64,000 bases of DNA from Streptomyces adelaidensis. GTDB taxonomy: Bacteria; Actinomycetota; Actinomycetes; Streptomycetales; Streptomycetaceae. The stretch lies in the NCBI RefSeq assembly GCF_016598475.1, contig NZ_JAEMUX010000033.1:19852-83851 (forward strand). The letters run 5' to 3'. Shown piece after piece: positions 23,829 to 32,880 of the stretch (positions are counted from its first letter, which is position 1; the number at the start of each line of letters is the position of its first letter). A program made the position numbers and the translations under genes. The notes under the pieces are model-generated. The model searched no databases and was not told the origin of the DNA. It saw only the letters and a list, made by a program, of their open reading frames with translations.

Positions 23829-25136
23829 CTACTTGACCGAGCGGACGAACCGGACGGCGAGGGCGCCCGCGACCGAGACGACGGCGCCGAAGAGGAACAG
23901 GGCGCTGTAGTTGCCGCCGCTCCCTCCCGCGCCGATGGCGAGCAGGCTGGGGGCGATGATCGGGACGAGGGACTGGGGCAGGGCGTTGCCGATGTTCAGG
24001 ACGCCCATGTCCTTGGCGGACTCCTCCGGGTTGGGCAGCACCGCGGCGGCCAGTGCCATGTCCACCGAGAGGTAGAGGCCCTTCGCGAAGCCGAACACGA
24101 CCATGGCGACCAGGTACATCCCGAACGTCTGGGAGGTCGCGACCAGCCCCAGACCGACGGCCATGCCGAGCGAGGAGCCCAGGACGTACGGCTTGCGGCG
24201 GCCCGAGCGGTCGGAGAGCTGACCGCCGACGAGCGAGCCGACGACGGTGGCCGCGACCATCACGAGGATGCCGACGAAGAACTTGTCGGCGACCTCGGTG
24301 CCGTCGTAACCCATCCGGTCCATCAGGAAGTAGACGGAGTAGCTGGTCACGCAGGCGGCGCCGGTGAAGATCAGGAAGCGGCCGGCGAAGTTCCACGCGA
24401 AGTCGGGGTGCCGGCGCGGATTCACCCAGAAGCTGCGCAGGAACTCCTTCACGCTGTACGGCTGGAAAGCGCCGGCGCGCGCCGGGCGGTCGCGGTCCTT
24501 GATGACCACGGTCAGGAAGCCGACGGAGGCCAGCCCGATCAGCCCGGGCACGAGGAACGCGAGGAAGAGCGAACCGCTGAAGAGCTGGGCGAGCCCCGCC
24601 CCGGCGACCATCGACAGCGACAGCGTCATGCCGACGATCCCGGAGACCCGGGCCCGCTGCCGGTCCGGGACCAGGTCAGGTACGCACGAGGTGAGCGCGG
24701 CGAGGGTGGCGTTGATGCCGAGCTGCGCGAGCGCCCAGCCGAGCATCAGCGTGAGCACGCTGGTGCCCAGGGCGACCACGAGAAGACCGGCGAACCCGGC
24801 GACCATGCCGCCGAGCAGCCACGGGCGGCGCCGGCCGAAACGGCTGGTCGTACGGTCCGACAGGGCGCCGAAGACCGGGTTGCCGAGCATCGCGAGCAGC
24901 GCGCCGACGGACAGCACCTGACCGAGGGCCGCACCCCGGTTCGCCTCCGGCACGATCTGGTTCACCCGCAGGGCGAGGGTGACGATGACCGGGGTGAGGA
25001 CGGCGAGATAGGCGCCGAACTGGGCGAGGGCCAGGCCGAGGACGAGGGTGGCGGAGGCGGGCTCGATCTGTTCCGAGGGAGTGGGGGACGCAGCGGTCGC
25101 CTTGCTGAGCGGGGAGGCGTCTGGGGTGACGGCCAT
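23829..25136 (-). CDS. MFS sugar-type transporter
   Basis: A 435-residue protein with about 12 membrane segments. It has the loop motif GALSDRTTSRFGRRRPW between segments 2 and 3 and its repeat GQLSDRSGRRKPYVLG in the second half. This pattern is seen in glycoside-cation symporters and related MFS proteins. Co-transcription with the GH3 gene (42-base gap) suggests that it imports the glycoside cleaved by that enzyme. The ATG at 25136 has GGAG upstream. Confidence 0.9.
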   Translation of the reverse strand: MAVTPDASPLSKATAASPTPSEQIEPASATLVLGLALAQFGAYLAVLTPVIVTLALRVNQIVPEANRGAALGQVLSVGALLAMLGNPVFGALSDRTTSRFGRRRPWLLGGMVAGFAGLLVVALGTSVLTLMLGWALAQLGINATLAALTSCVPDLVPDRQRARVSGIVGMTLSLSMVAGAGLAQLFSGSLFLAFLVPGLIGLASVGFLTVVIKDRDRPARAGAFQPYSVKEFLRSFWVNPRRHPDFAWNFAGRFLIFTGAACVTSYSVYFLMDRMGYDGTEVADKFFVGILVMVAATVVGSLVGGQLSDRSGRRKPYVLGSSLGMAVGLGLVATSQTFGMYLVAMVVFGFAKGLYLSVDMALAAAVLPNPEESAKDMGVLNIGNALPQSLVPIIAPSLLAIGAGGSGGNYSALFLFGAVVSVAGALAVRFVRSVK

Positions 25137-25335
25137 GGGCTCTCCTGGGGGACGAGGGCGGCATCATCGCCGCGCAGGCCCGTTCAGGGAAGCAGCAAAA
25201 CCGAGTGGGTGCTAGGTATTGGTCAAGTGGCCAGAATCACGCCGCGCATGGCTTGAAGGGAGGGCCGGTTGACTCGTGTAACCGACGGTTCGCGCGGGCC
25301 TTCGAGGGCGCGGGATACGCGGCTGATCCGGGGAT

Positions 25336-26151
25336 ATGGTGACGGGCATGGTGCAGAACCGGAGGTCGGAAGGGTCTGGCGCGGGCGGGCCGGAAGGGTC
25401 CGGTGGGCGGAGCCGGGACGGCTCCGGCGCGCGAGGGGGAGAAGGCTCCGGCGGCCGGAGGGGGGAGGGCTCCGGCGGAGGGAAGCGGGAAGGGTCCGGC
25501 GGACGGAAACGAGAGGGTTCCGCCGGAGGGAAGCGGGAAGGGTCCGGTGCGCGTGGCTCGTACGCCGTCGGTGACGAGCGGCGGCTGCGGATTCTCGACA
25601 CGGCCGTCGACCACTTCGCCGAGCGGGGTTTTCACGCCTCCTCGCTCGCCCGTATCGCCAAGGCCGTCGGCATCACCCAGGGCGGGCTCCTGCACCACTT
25701 CCGCACCAAGGAGGACCTCCTCGTCCAGGTGCTGGAGCGCATAGACGACAACGACCAGGAGCGGTTCTTCGCGCGCGACTTCGGGTCGGCCGCGGAGATG
25801 TTCGCCGTGCTCGTGAAGCTCGCCGAGTACAACAGCACCAGGCTCGGCCGCACCCGGATGTTCAACATCCTCGCGGCCGAGGCGGGCGACCCCGGGCACC
25901 CCGCCCACGCGTACTTCGTCAAGCGGTACGCGATGGTGGTGGACACCGTGTCCGGTGCGCTGAGGCGGGCGATCGAGACGGGTGAACTGCGGCCGGACAC
26001 GGATGTGGTCGCCGTCGCGCAGGAGTTGGCAGCCGTGATGGACGGCCTCCAGGTCCAGTGGGTGCTGGACCCGAAGGGGTTCGACATGACGGGCCGGTTC
26101 CGGGCGTACGCGGAGCGGGTGTTGCGGGGGATCGGCACGGAGAGCGCGTAG
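25336..26151 (+). CDS. TetR-family regulator with glycine-rich repeat N-terminus
   Basis: A 271-residue regulator. Residues 11-74 are eight octapeptides of the form x-E-G-S-G-x-x-x, rich in Gly, Arg and Lys. The TetR domain starts near 77: RRLRILDTAVDHFAERGFHA with the helix-turn-helix LARIAKAVGITQGGLLHHF. The C-terminal ligand domain follows (EMFAVLVKLAEYNSTRLGR). It is divergent from the MFS-GH3 operon (about 200 bases apart), which it probably represses until a sugar ligand binds. The ATG at 25348 is an alternative start. The basic repeat tail may add DNA affinity; that is inference. Confidence 0.92.
   Translation: MVTGMVQNRRSEGSGAGGPEGSGGRSRDGSGARGGEGSGGRRGEGSGGGKREGSGGRKREGSAGGKREGSGARGSYAVGDERRLRILDTAVDHFAERGFHASSLARIAKAVGITQGGLLHHFRTKEDLLVQVLERIDDNDQERFFARDFGSAAEMFAVLVKLAEYNSTRLGRTRMFNILAAEAGDPGHPAHAYFVKRYAMVVDTVSGALRRAIETGELRPDTDVVAVAQELAAVMDGLQVQWVLDPKGFDMTGRFRAYAERVLRGIGTESA
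25366..25557. repeat. Eight 24-bp repeats in the TetR gene
   Basis: Eight imperfect 24-bp units, each encoding an octapeptide with EGSG or DGSG at its core. The period keeps the reading frame. Divergence between units is in the last three codons. Confidence 0.9.
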
Positions 26152-26244
26152 CACGGAGACGGCGTAGAGCTGTCGGTTGACTGTGAATCATGTCGAGGGT
26201 GGCGGGGGTCACAGACAGGGGCGTACCGGGGCGTCGAGGGTGGG

Positions 26245-27096
26245 GTGAAACGGAAGGAGCGCCTCACCTTGGATGTCGCCGAGACCGTGGTGACCGCGGA
26301 GACCGCCGAGGCCCCTGCCGGGGCGGCGGCGGGGGCCGACGTGACGCCGTCGGTGGCTGGTCCGGTGCTCGACGGGATTCCGAGGCAGGCGGGGGCGGCA
26401 CCCGCGCGGGTGAGGGCGTCGGAACCGGAAGAGGGGCCCGCCCGGCTCACCCGCCTTCGCCCCTGGCGGCTGCTCCCCACCCCCAGGGCCACGCCCTTCA
26501 CCTTCTCCTACGCCACCGTCCTGGTGATCACCTCGGTCGTCGCCGCGTACGCCGACCCGGCCCTCGTGCACGCGCTGCACCAGGGCTCCAGCACGGACGT
26601 GGCACACCTCGTCCGGACCCCGGCGCTCGTGCTGTTCGCGAGTGCGCTGTGGGTCGCGGGTGGGGTCGGTTCGCCGTACGCCCTCGGTTTTCTGCTGGTG
26701 CTGACCGCGTTGGAGCGCCGTATCGGCGGGTGGCGCACGGCTGGCGTCTTCCTGCTGGGTCATGTGCTCGCCACCCTCGCGACCGAGGTCCCGGTGGGCT
26801 TCGCCGTCCTGGCGGGCCACCTTCCCGACAGCTCCCTCCACCGCCTCGACTACGGCATCAGCTTCGGGGTGGCGGCCACTGCCGGGTCGTTGGCGGGGCT
26901 GCTGTCGCAGTGGCTGCGGTGGCCGATCCTGGTGGGCTACGGGGCGATGCTGGTGGACGACCTGCTCGCGTTCACGGACCCGATGACGAACTGGGGGCAC
27001 CTGATGGCGTTGGCGATCGGGGTCGCGACGTGGCCGGTGGTGCGGCGGTGGTGCCCGCGTCGGCGGGCGGCTCAGGCCGCCACGACGGCCGCGTAG
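26245..27096 (+). CDS. Rhomboid-like membrane protein (catalytic residues not evident)
   Basis: A 283-residue protein. A disordered N-terminus of about 75 residues precedes about six membrane segments. It resembles the actinobacterial rhomboid-like family (LHRLDYGISFGVAATAGSLA), but the GxSG serine motif of active rhomboid proteases is not seen, so proteolysis should not be assumed. GTG 26245 is the longest start. TTG 26269, preceded by GGAAGGAG at ideal distance, may be the true one. The 3' end overlaps the broken ABC ATPase gene by 25 bases. Confidence 0.8.
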   Translation: MKRKERLTLDVAETVVTAETAEAPAGAAAGADVTPSVAGPVLDGIPRQAGAAPARVRASEPEEGPARLTRLRPWRLLPTPRATPFTFSYATVLVITSVVAAYADPALVHALHQGSSTDVAHLVRTPALVLFASALWVAGGVGSPYALGFLLVLTALERRIGGWRTAGVFLLGHVLATLATEVPVGFAVLAGHLPDSSLHRLDYGISFGVAATAGSLAGLLSQWLRWPILVGYGAMLVDDLLAFTDPMTNWGHLMALAIGVATWPVVRRWCPRRRAAQAATTAA

Positions 27097-27781
27097 CCGC
27101 CGGCCGCGGCGAGGGTGGCCGGCGGTCCGTGGAAGGCGACCCGGCCGGCGGGCGACAGGACGGTGGCGTCGTCGCAGGCGCCTTCCGTGTCCTCCATGAG
27201 GTGCGTCGACACGACCACGCAGGCCCAGCGGCCCAACCGCCGTACGAGGGCGTGGAAGTCGGATCGCCGACGGGGGCCGAGACCGGTCGTCGGCTCGTCG
27301 GCTCGTCGAGGAGGAGCAGGGCGGGTGAGTTGACGATGGCCTGGGTGATGCCGGCGCGCTGCTCCATGCCGTCGGAGAGGGTCCGGAGTCTGTGGCCGAG
27401 GCGGTCGCGCAGGCCGACGGCTTCCGCCGCACTGGTGACCGCCTTCGGGACGCGCCGACCTGGCATCTCGCGCAACCAGGCCGCGTAGGACAGGAACTCG
27501 CGGACCGCGCAGCCGCGGAACACGCCGAATTCCTGCGGGAGACAGCCGAGACGGCGCCGGATTTCGAGACGTTGCGCCGGGACGCGGGGGTCGCGGTCCA
27601 GGAGGCTCACCGAGCCCTCGGTGGGGGCGGTCGTGGTGGCGAGGACCCGGAGGAGAGTGGACTTTCCGGCGCCGTTGGGGCCGAGGACGGCGTGGACGCC
27701 CACGCCGGGGGTGAGGGTGAGGGTCAGATCGTCGAGGATCAGGGCGCGGCGGCGTACGGAGAGACGGTCGGTGTGAGTCAC
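27072..27781 (-). pseudogene. ABC transporter ATP-binding protein, frameshifted by 8-bp duplication
   Basis: From a GTG at 27781 the frame encodes a normal ABC ATPase start: Walker A LGPNGAGKSTLLRV, Q-loop CLPQEFGV, signature-like LSDGMEQRAGI and Walker B LLLLDEPT. Directly after DEPT the frame shifts and continues as unrelated Arg/Pro-rich sequence. Removing one copy of a perfect 8-bp tandem duplication (27289-27304) restores DEPTTGLGPRRRSDFHALV, the H-loop VVVSTHLMED and a stop at 27072. The break removes the D- and H-loops, so the product should be inactive. No permease gene is beside it. Confidence 0.85.
27289..27304. repeat. 8-bp tandem duplication (GTCGGCTC twice)
   Basis: GTCGGCTC is present twice in a row. 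On the gene strand this doubles GAGCCGAC within the Walker B codons and shifts the frame by two. Contraction by one unit would repair the gene. Confidence 0.95.
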
Positions 27782-28013
27782 CGGGGCCCCGGGGTGGGCG
27801 GGGGTGCTGAAGGCGTGGTGGCGGAGGTAGAGGAGTTCTACGAGTACGGCGGCGCCGATGGCCCTGATCCGGGTGCGGGCGGCGGGTCGGTGCAGGACCG
27901 GCACCCGGGAAACGTGGTCATGCGGCGTCGGTGGCCGTCGGTCGATCGGGCCGTCAGGTCCTCAGGGACGGGGGTGTGCGCCGGTGGTGCGGGCACGGCC
28001 CGCGCGCCGGTCA

Positions 28014-28040
28014 GGCCGGGGGCGCGCGCTGCCCCCGGCC
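28014..28040 (-). terminator. GNAT gene terminator
   Basis: A perfect 10-bp stem (GGCCGGGGGC and complement) with a GCGCGCT loop, immediately after the acetyltransferase stop codon. The stretch from here to the broken ABC gene (27782-28013) holds no gene I can support. Confidence 0.82.
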
Positions 28041-28685
28041 TCAGCCCGTGAACCTCGCGCTCGTCAGCGGCGCCACCACCGCCCAGCCCAAGGACTCGTA
28101 CAGTGCCCGCCCGTCCGGTGTTCCACCCAACACCCCTGTCTCCGCGCCCAGCTCGGCGGCGGCCTGGGCCAGGGTGCGCATGACGAGGGTGCCGAGGCCG
28201 CGGCGGCGGTGGGCCGGGGAGGTCTCGATCTGGTCCACGACCGCCGTCCTCCCCGTCGGCGCGATCTGGCCGCGCGCGGCCAGGGAGCCGTCCGGCGCTG
28301 CGACCATCACCCGGGTCACGCCGCCGCGCGACCAGGTGCGCAACCGGTAGCCGTCGGGGGCGGGGGGCGGGGTCTCATCCGCCTTCAGTCGTACGGACAT
28401 CAGGTACCCCGGCTCCGGGTCGACCCACCAGCCCTCGCCCAGCCAGGGGGTCACCCTCTGTGGCTCCGCGAACACCTTGAGCCAGACCCCCGCTCCGGTG
28501 ACCGCGTCCGCCACCTTCCGGACGGTCGCTTCCTCCACCTCGTCGCCCGTCGCGGAGAAGACGTGGCGGGTGACGTGGTGGGCCATGCCCATGTCGATCG
28601 TGCAGCCCCAGGGCTCGGCCGCCGGGGGCGCCGCGCCACGCGATACGACCCATCCGTCGACCCAGGCCCGCACGATTCCGTCCAC
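28041..28685 (-). CDS. GNAT-family N-acetyltransferase
   Basis: A 214-residue protein with a C-terminal GNAT fold. The acetyl-CoA site is in VDQIETSPAHRRRGLGTLVM (Q/RxxGxG/A pattern), followed by GVLGGTPDGRALYESLGW. The N-terminal 110 residues are less conserved and probably shape the substrate site. The substrate is unknown. It is divergent from lon. Confidence 0.88.
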   Translation of the reverse strand: MDGIVRAWVDGWVVSRGAAPPAAEPWGCTIDMGMAHHVTRHVFSATGDEVEEATVRKVADAVTGAGVWLKVFAEPQRVTPWLGEGWWVDPEPGYLMSVRLKADETPPPAPDGYRLRTWSRGGVTRVMVAAPDGSLAARGQIAPTGRTAVVDQIETSPAHRRRGLGTLVMRTLAQAAAELGAETGVLGGTPDGRALYESLGWAVVAPLTSARFTG

Positions 28686-28758
28686 CGCGACTCCATGTGT
28701 GTAATAGGTGTGATTGACCTAAGGGTATTACGTCGACTGCGTGCCCGTATCCCTGCGG

Positions 28759-28776
28759 TGATCGCCCACAGCGAAC
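28759..28776 (+). promoter_or_regulatory. ClgR-type box upstream of lon
   Basis: TGATCGCCCACAGCGAAC fits every position of WNNWCGCYNANRGCGWWS, the ClgR motif known from corynebacteria. It lies 80 bases upstream of the lon start. In Streptomyces, ClgR activates clp genes and lon, so the position and match agree with known regulation. Confidence 0.75.
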
Positions 28777-28855
28777 GCACGCTCTCCCGGGGAACATTCC
28801 TCCGCTCAGCTGCATTGAGTCGGCATTGCTCAACTTGACTGCCTGAGGAGAGATC

Positions 28856-31258
28856 ATGGCTTCGACGTCCGCACCGCTCACTCTGCCCGTGCTGCCGCTC
28901 GACGAAGAGGTCGTGCTGCCGGGCATGGTGGTGCCGTTGGACCTCAATGACACGGATGTACGGGCCGCGGTGGAGGCCGCGCAGGCGGCGGCGCGGGCGG
29001 AGTCCGGCAAGCCGCGGGTGCTGCTGGTGCCGCGGATCGACGGGGCGTACGCGGGCACGGGTGTGCTCGGGACCGTCGAGCAGGTCGGACGGCTGGCCGA
29101 CGGGGATCCCGGGGCGCTCATCCGCGCGATCGGACGGGTGCGGATCGGGGCCGGGACGACCGGGCCCGGCGTCGCGCTGTGGGTCGAGGGGACGCGGTTC
29201 GACGAGAGCGTGCCGGAGCCGCTGCCCGGCCATGCCGGTGAACTCGTCAAGGAGTACAAGGCACTCGCCACCAGCTGGCTGCGCAAGCGCGGCGCCTGGC
29301 AGGTCGTGGACCGCGTCCAGGCCATCGACGACGTCTCCGCGCTCGCCGACAACTCCGGATACTCGCCCTTCCTGACCACCGAGCAGAAGGTGCTGCTCCT
29401 GGAGACGGCCGACCCGATCGCCCGGCTGAAGCTCGCCACCCAGCAGCTGCGCGACCACCTCGCGGAGCAGGACGTCGCCGAGACCATCGCCAAGGACGTC
29501 CAGGAAGGCGTCGACAAGCAGCAGCGCGACTTCCTGTTGCGCCGCCAGCTCGAAGCCGTACGCAAGGAACTGCGCGAGCTGAACGGGGAGAAGGACGGCG
29601 AGGAGTCGGACGACTACCGGGCGCGCGTCGAGGCCGCCGATCTGCCTCAGACGGTACGGGAGGCCGCGCTCAAGGAGGTCGACAAGCTGGAGCGGTCCAG
29701 CGACCAGTCGCCCGAGGGCGGCTGGATCCGTACCTGGCTGGACACGGTTCTCGAGCTTCCCTGGAACGAGCGGACCGAGGACTCGTACGACATCCAGGGC
29801 GCCAAGGCCGTGCTCGACGCCGAGCACGCGGGTCTGGAGGACGTGAAGGAGCGCATCACCGAGTACCTCGCCGTGCGCAAGCGGCGGTCGGAGCGGGGGC
29901 TGGGCGTCGTCGGCGGACGGCGCGGCGGCGCTGTGCTCGCCCTCGTCGGGCCGCCCGGCGTCGGCAAGACCAGCCTCGGCGAGTCCGTGGCGCATGCCAT
30001 GGGGCGCAAGTTCGTCCGGGTCGCGCTCGGTGGTGTGCGCGACGAGGCGGAGATCCGCGGACACCGGCGTACGTACGTGGGCGCACTGCCCGGACGGGTC
30101 GTCCGGGCCATCAAGGAGGCGGGTTCCATGAACCCCGTCGTCCTCCTCGACGAGATCGACAAGGTGGGCTCCGACTACCGGGGCGACCCCGCCGCGGCCC
30201 TCCTCGAAGTCCTCGACCCCGCCCAGAACCACACCTTCCGCGACCACTACCTGGAAGTGGAACTGGACCTGAGCGACGTCGTCTTCCTCGCCACGGCCAA
30301 TGTGCTCGAGGCGATTCCGGAGGCGTTGCTCGACCGGATGGAGCTCGTCCGGCTGGACGGGTACACCGAGGACGAGAAGGTCGTCATCGCCCGGGACCAC
30401 CTGCTGCCGCGGCAGTTGGAGCGCGCCGGGCTCGCCGCCGACGAGGTCGCCCTCGACGAGAGCGCGCTGCGCAAGCTCGCCGGTGAGTACACCCGTGAGG
30501 CCGGCGTACGGAACCTGGAGCGGTCCGTCGCCCGGCTGCTGCGCAAGGTGGCGGCCCAGCACGAACTGGGGCGGCGGGAGCTGCCGTTCACCGTCACGGA
30601 CGGCGATCTGCGCGGCCTCATCGGGCGCCCGCACCACGTGCCCGAGTCGGCGCAGGACCCGGCGGAGCGGCGGACGGCCGTGCCGGGTGTCGCGACCGGC
30701 CTCGCGGTCACCGGCGCGGGCGGCGACGTCCTCTACGTCGAGGCGTCGCTCGCCGACCCGGAGACCGGCGCGGCGGGGCTGACCCTCACCGGCCAGCTGG
30801 GCGACGTGATGAAGGAGTCCGCGCAGATCGCCCTCTCCTTCCTGCGCTCGCACGGCGCGGAGTTGGAGCTGCCCGTCGCCGACCTCAAGGACCGGGGCGT
30901 GCACATCCACTTCCCGGCGGGCGCGGTCCCCAAGGACGGCCCGAGCGCCGGCGTCACCATGACGACGGCCCTCGCCTCGCTCCTGTCCGGGCGGCTCGTC
31001 CGTACGGATGTGGCGATGACGGGTGAGGTCTCGCTGACGGGGCGGGTGCTGCCCATCGGCGGCGTCAAGCAGAAGCTGCTCGCCGCGCACCGGGCCGGCG
31101 TCACCACCGTCGTCATCCCCAAGCGCAACGAGCCCGACCTCGACGACGTCCCCGCCGAGGTCCTCGACAAGCTCGACGTCCACGCCGTCACGGACGTACG
31201 CCAGGTGCTGGAGCTGGCGCTCGCTCCGGCGGCCGTGGAGGTGCCGGTGGCCGCCTGA
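28856..31258 (+). CDS. lon: ATP-dependent endopeptidase La (Lon protease)
   Basis: An 800-residue LonA protease that degrades misfolded and regulatory proteins in the cytoplasm. It has an N-terminal substrate domain, a coiled coil, an AAA+ domain with GPPGVGKT (near 366) and LLDEIDKVG, and a protease domain with catalytic Ser in KDGPSAGVTM (near 696) and Lys in GGVKQKLLAA (near 737). Both catalytic residues are present and the length is normal. GAGGAGAG precedes ATG 28856. The ClgR-type box upstream predicts induction with the clp genes. Confidence 0.97.
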   Translation: MASTSAPLTLPVLPLDEEVVLPGMVVPLDLNDTDVRAAVEAAQAAARAESGKPRVLLVPRIDGAYAGTGVLGTVEQVGRLADGDPGALIRAIGRVRIGAGTTGPGVALWVEGTRFDESVPEPLPGHAGELVKEYKALATSWLRKRGAWQVVDRVQAIDDVSALADNSGYSPFLTTEQKVLLLETADPIARLKLATQQLRDHLAEQDVAETIAKDVQEGVDKQQRDFLLRRQLEAVRKELRELNGEKDGEESDDYRARVEAADLPQTVREAALKEVDKLERSSDQSPEGGWIRTWLDTVLELPWNERTEDSYDIQGAKAVLDAEHAGLEDVKERITEYLAVRKRRSERGLGVVGGRRGGAVLALVGPPGVGKTSLGESVAHAMGRKFVRVALGGVRDEAEIRGHRRTYVGALPGRVVRAIKEAGSMNPVVLLDEIDKVGSDYRGDPAAALLEVLDPAQNHTFRDHYLEVELDLSDVVFLATANVLEAIPEALLDRMELVRLDGYTEDEKVVIARDHLLPRQLERAGLAADEVALDESALRKLAGEYTREAGVRNLERSVARLLRKVAAQHELGRRELPFTVTDGDLRGLIGRPHHVPESAQDPAERRTAVPGVATGLAVTGAGGDVLYVEASLADPETGAAGLTLTGQLGDVMKESAQIALSFLRSHGAELELPVADLKDRGVHIHFPAGAVPKDGPSAGVTMTTALASLLSGRLVRTDVAMTGEVSLTGRVLPIGGVKQKLLAAHRAGVTTVVIPKRNEPDLDDVPAEVLDKLDVHAVTDVRQVLELALAPAAVEVPVAA

Positions 31259-31317
31259 CCCCGACGGCTGCTCCGCGAGGCGCGGCCGCGCCAGGCACGG
31301 CGGCTCCACAAGGCTCC

Positions 31318-31387
31318 GGTGGTGGTGTGACGGACACCCACCGGAGGGGAGAAGGCCCGGGTCCCGTGAAGGGGTCCGGGCCTCTCC
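31318..31387 (+). terminator. Double hairpin after lon
   Basis: Two consecutive hairpins: CCGGTGGTGT with ACACCCACCGG, then GGAGAAGGCCCGGGTCCC with GGGGTCCGGGCCTCTCC. They lie 60-130 bases after the lon stop. Confidence 0.75.
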
Positions 31388-31516
31388 TTCGCGCCGGCCG
31401 GGTGAAGGGTTGTCGGCCGACGGCCCCATCCTGCGAAATACTTGCGCTGCTGCCGGCAATGGCGGTCTTCGGCGGAAATTTCTCAGAGACGCGGCATCGA
31501 CATCAGGAGCACCGAC

Positions 31517-32044
31517 GTGCACGACGAGGGCGGGAAAGGCGACGACGACGGCGGCGTCGGGGCCGACATGCCGGTGGGCGGTATGCCCCCGGCCGGTACG
31601 CCGGTGGGCGGCATGGACCAGGCGTATCTGGCGCTGGAACGGGAGCTGACGGTCCTGTTGCGGCGGGCCCGCGCCAAGTCCGGGGAGATGGCCCGGGCCG
31701 TCCACCCCGACCTGGAGTCCGCCGCGTACGGCCTCCTCGCCCGACTCGACCAGACCGGCCGCCTGCGCGCCACCGAACTGGCCGCCTTCATCGGCGTCGG
31801 CAAGGCCACCATGTCCCGTCAACTCCGCGCCCTGGAACACCTCGGCCTCATCGCCCGCGAACCCGACCCCGCCGACGGCCGCGCCTGGCTCGTCCACCTC
31901 ACGGAGGAGGGCCGGGACCGGTTCCGCGCGGTCCGGGACGCCCGCCGGGTCGCGTACGTACGACAGCTGGCCGGGTGGGACCGGGACGAGGTGGCCGAAC
32001 TCGCGCGGCTGCTGCATCAGCTGAACCGGGGTGTGGAGGGCTGA
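31517..32044 (+). CDS. MarR-family transcriptional regulator
   Basis: A 175-residue protein. An Asp/Gly/Met-rich N-terminal tail of about 35 residues is followed by a MarR winged helix: GRLRATELAAFIGVGKATMS and the wing EPDPADGRAWLVHLT. It binds DNA as a dimer; its ligand and targets are unknown. GTG 31517 is chosen because CAGGAG lies eight bases ahead; the frame is open further upstream without support. Confidence 0.9.
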   Translation: MHDEGGKGDDDGGVGADMPVGGMPPAGTPVGGMDQAYLALERELTVLLRRARAKSGEMARAVHPDLESAAYGLLARLDQTGRLRATELAAFIGVGKATMSRQLRALEHLGLIAREPDPADGRAWLVHLTEEGRDRFRAVRDARRVAYVRQLAGWDRDEVAELARLLHQLNRGVEG

Positions 32045-32094
32045 GGGCCACTACCCCTGACCCGCACCACTGCGCACCTCACCACTGCGCACCC

Positions 32095-32880
32095 TCACCA
32101 CTCCACGACCACCACACTCGCGTCGTCATGCGTCTTGCTCCGCCCCAGGAACTCCCGCTCCACATCGGTGGTTTCGAGTTCCCGCACCCGCTGCACCAGC
32201 CCCCGGGCCCCCGTCTTCCGTACCAGGGTGAGGCAGTCCGCCCAGTCGCCCTCGCGGAACTTCTCCACCCACCGGCTCGCCCCGTCCGTCAACGCGACGA
32301 GTGCCCGGACCTCCTCGCGGGGCACGACGCCCGTCACCGCCCGCGCGGCGACGGCCGGATCGGCGGCCGCCGTCCAGAAGCCGCCCTCCTTGTTGCGGAC
32401 CGTGGAATCGGCGATGGCGGCGGTGGCCAGGGAGGACCTCGGGAGCCGGGAGAGGCGGTCGTCCAGTACGGCTGTCACGGTGCCGTCCGGCCGCTCGAAC
32501 AGGAGGGCGGAGTCCGACAGGACCAGGTACTCCAGGGCGGCGGCGGACCAGCGGGCGAGAACCACTGTGGCCTGCGGAGTTCGCTGGTGAGAAAGGTCAC
32601 AGGTTTGGGTGTGGGCCCGCGCGGTACGAGAGATGGCCTGTGCGAGGACCTCGGGCAAGGGGGAATCCCGTAGTGAAACGGATAGTTCGGTCAGGGCGCC
32701 GCCCAGGCGGGAAGTGAACCATGCGACCGAATGTCGACAGCCGTAGTCGGTGGCCGGTGGGGTCACACCGTCGAGGAGGACGAGGGCGCCGCCCTGTCCC
32801 GCCGCGGGCAGGGCGACCGACGCGAAGTCCTCGTTGGGGCGAGTGGGGTCGCCGGGCTCCGAGACGAGTTCAGTGCGCAT
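32095..32880 (-). CDS. PP2C-domain protein (integrin-like phosphatase family)
   Basis: A 261-residue protein with a PP2C-type fold: NEDFASVAL near the start, ALVLLDGVTPP, ALVALTDGASRWVEKF and the ending HDDASVVVVEW. The Asp residues that bind metal in PP2C enzymes appear in LLDG, LTDG and DDAS. No other domain is attached. It probably removes phosphate from Ser/Thr; targets unknown. It is divergent from the conservon operon. Confidence 0.85.
   Translation of the reverse strand: MRTELVSEPGDPTRPNEDFASVALPAAGQGGALVLLDGVTPPATDYGCRHSVAWFTSRLGGALTELSVSLRDSPLPEVLAQAISRTARAHTQTCDLSHQRTPQATVVLARWSAAALEYLVLSDSALLFERPDGTVTAVLDDRLSRLPRSSLATAAIADSTVRNKEGGFWTAAADPAVAARAVTGVVPREEVRALVALTDGASRWVEKFREGDWADCLTLVRKTGARGLVQRVRELETTDVEREFLGRSKTHDDASVVVVEW

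Noticed and set aside
22047..25256. A plus-strand frame of more than 1000 codons opposite the GH3 and MFS genes
   Set aside because: Antisense shadow covering two real genes and the gap between them; no protein family resembles it.
27782..28013. Possible second gene (permease remnant) upstream of the broken ABC ATPase
   Set aside because: The frame upstream of the GTG at 27781 stays open for 41 codons, but other frames carry stops and nothing resembles a permease.
28451..32017. A minus-strand frame of nearly 1200 codons opposite lon and the MarR gene
   Set aside because: It spans the terminator and promoter regions of real genes and has shadow-like composition.
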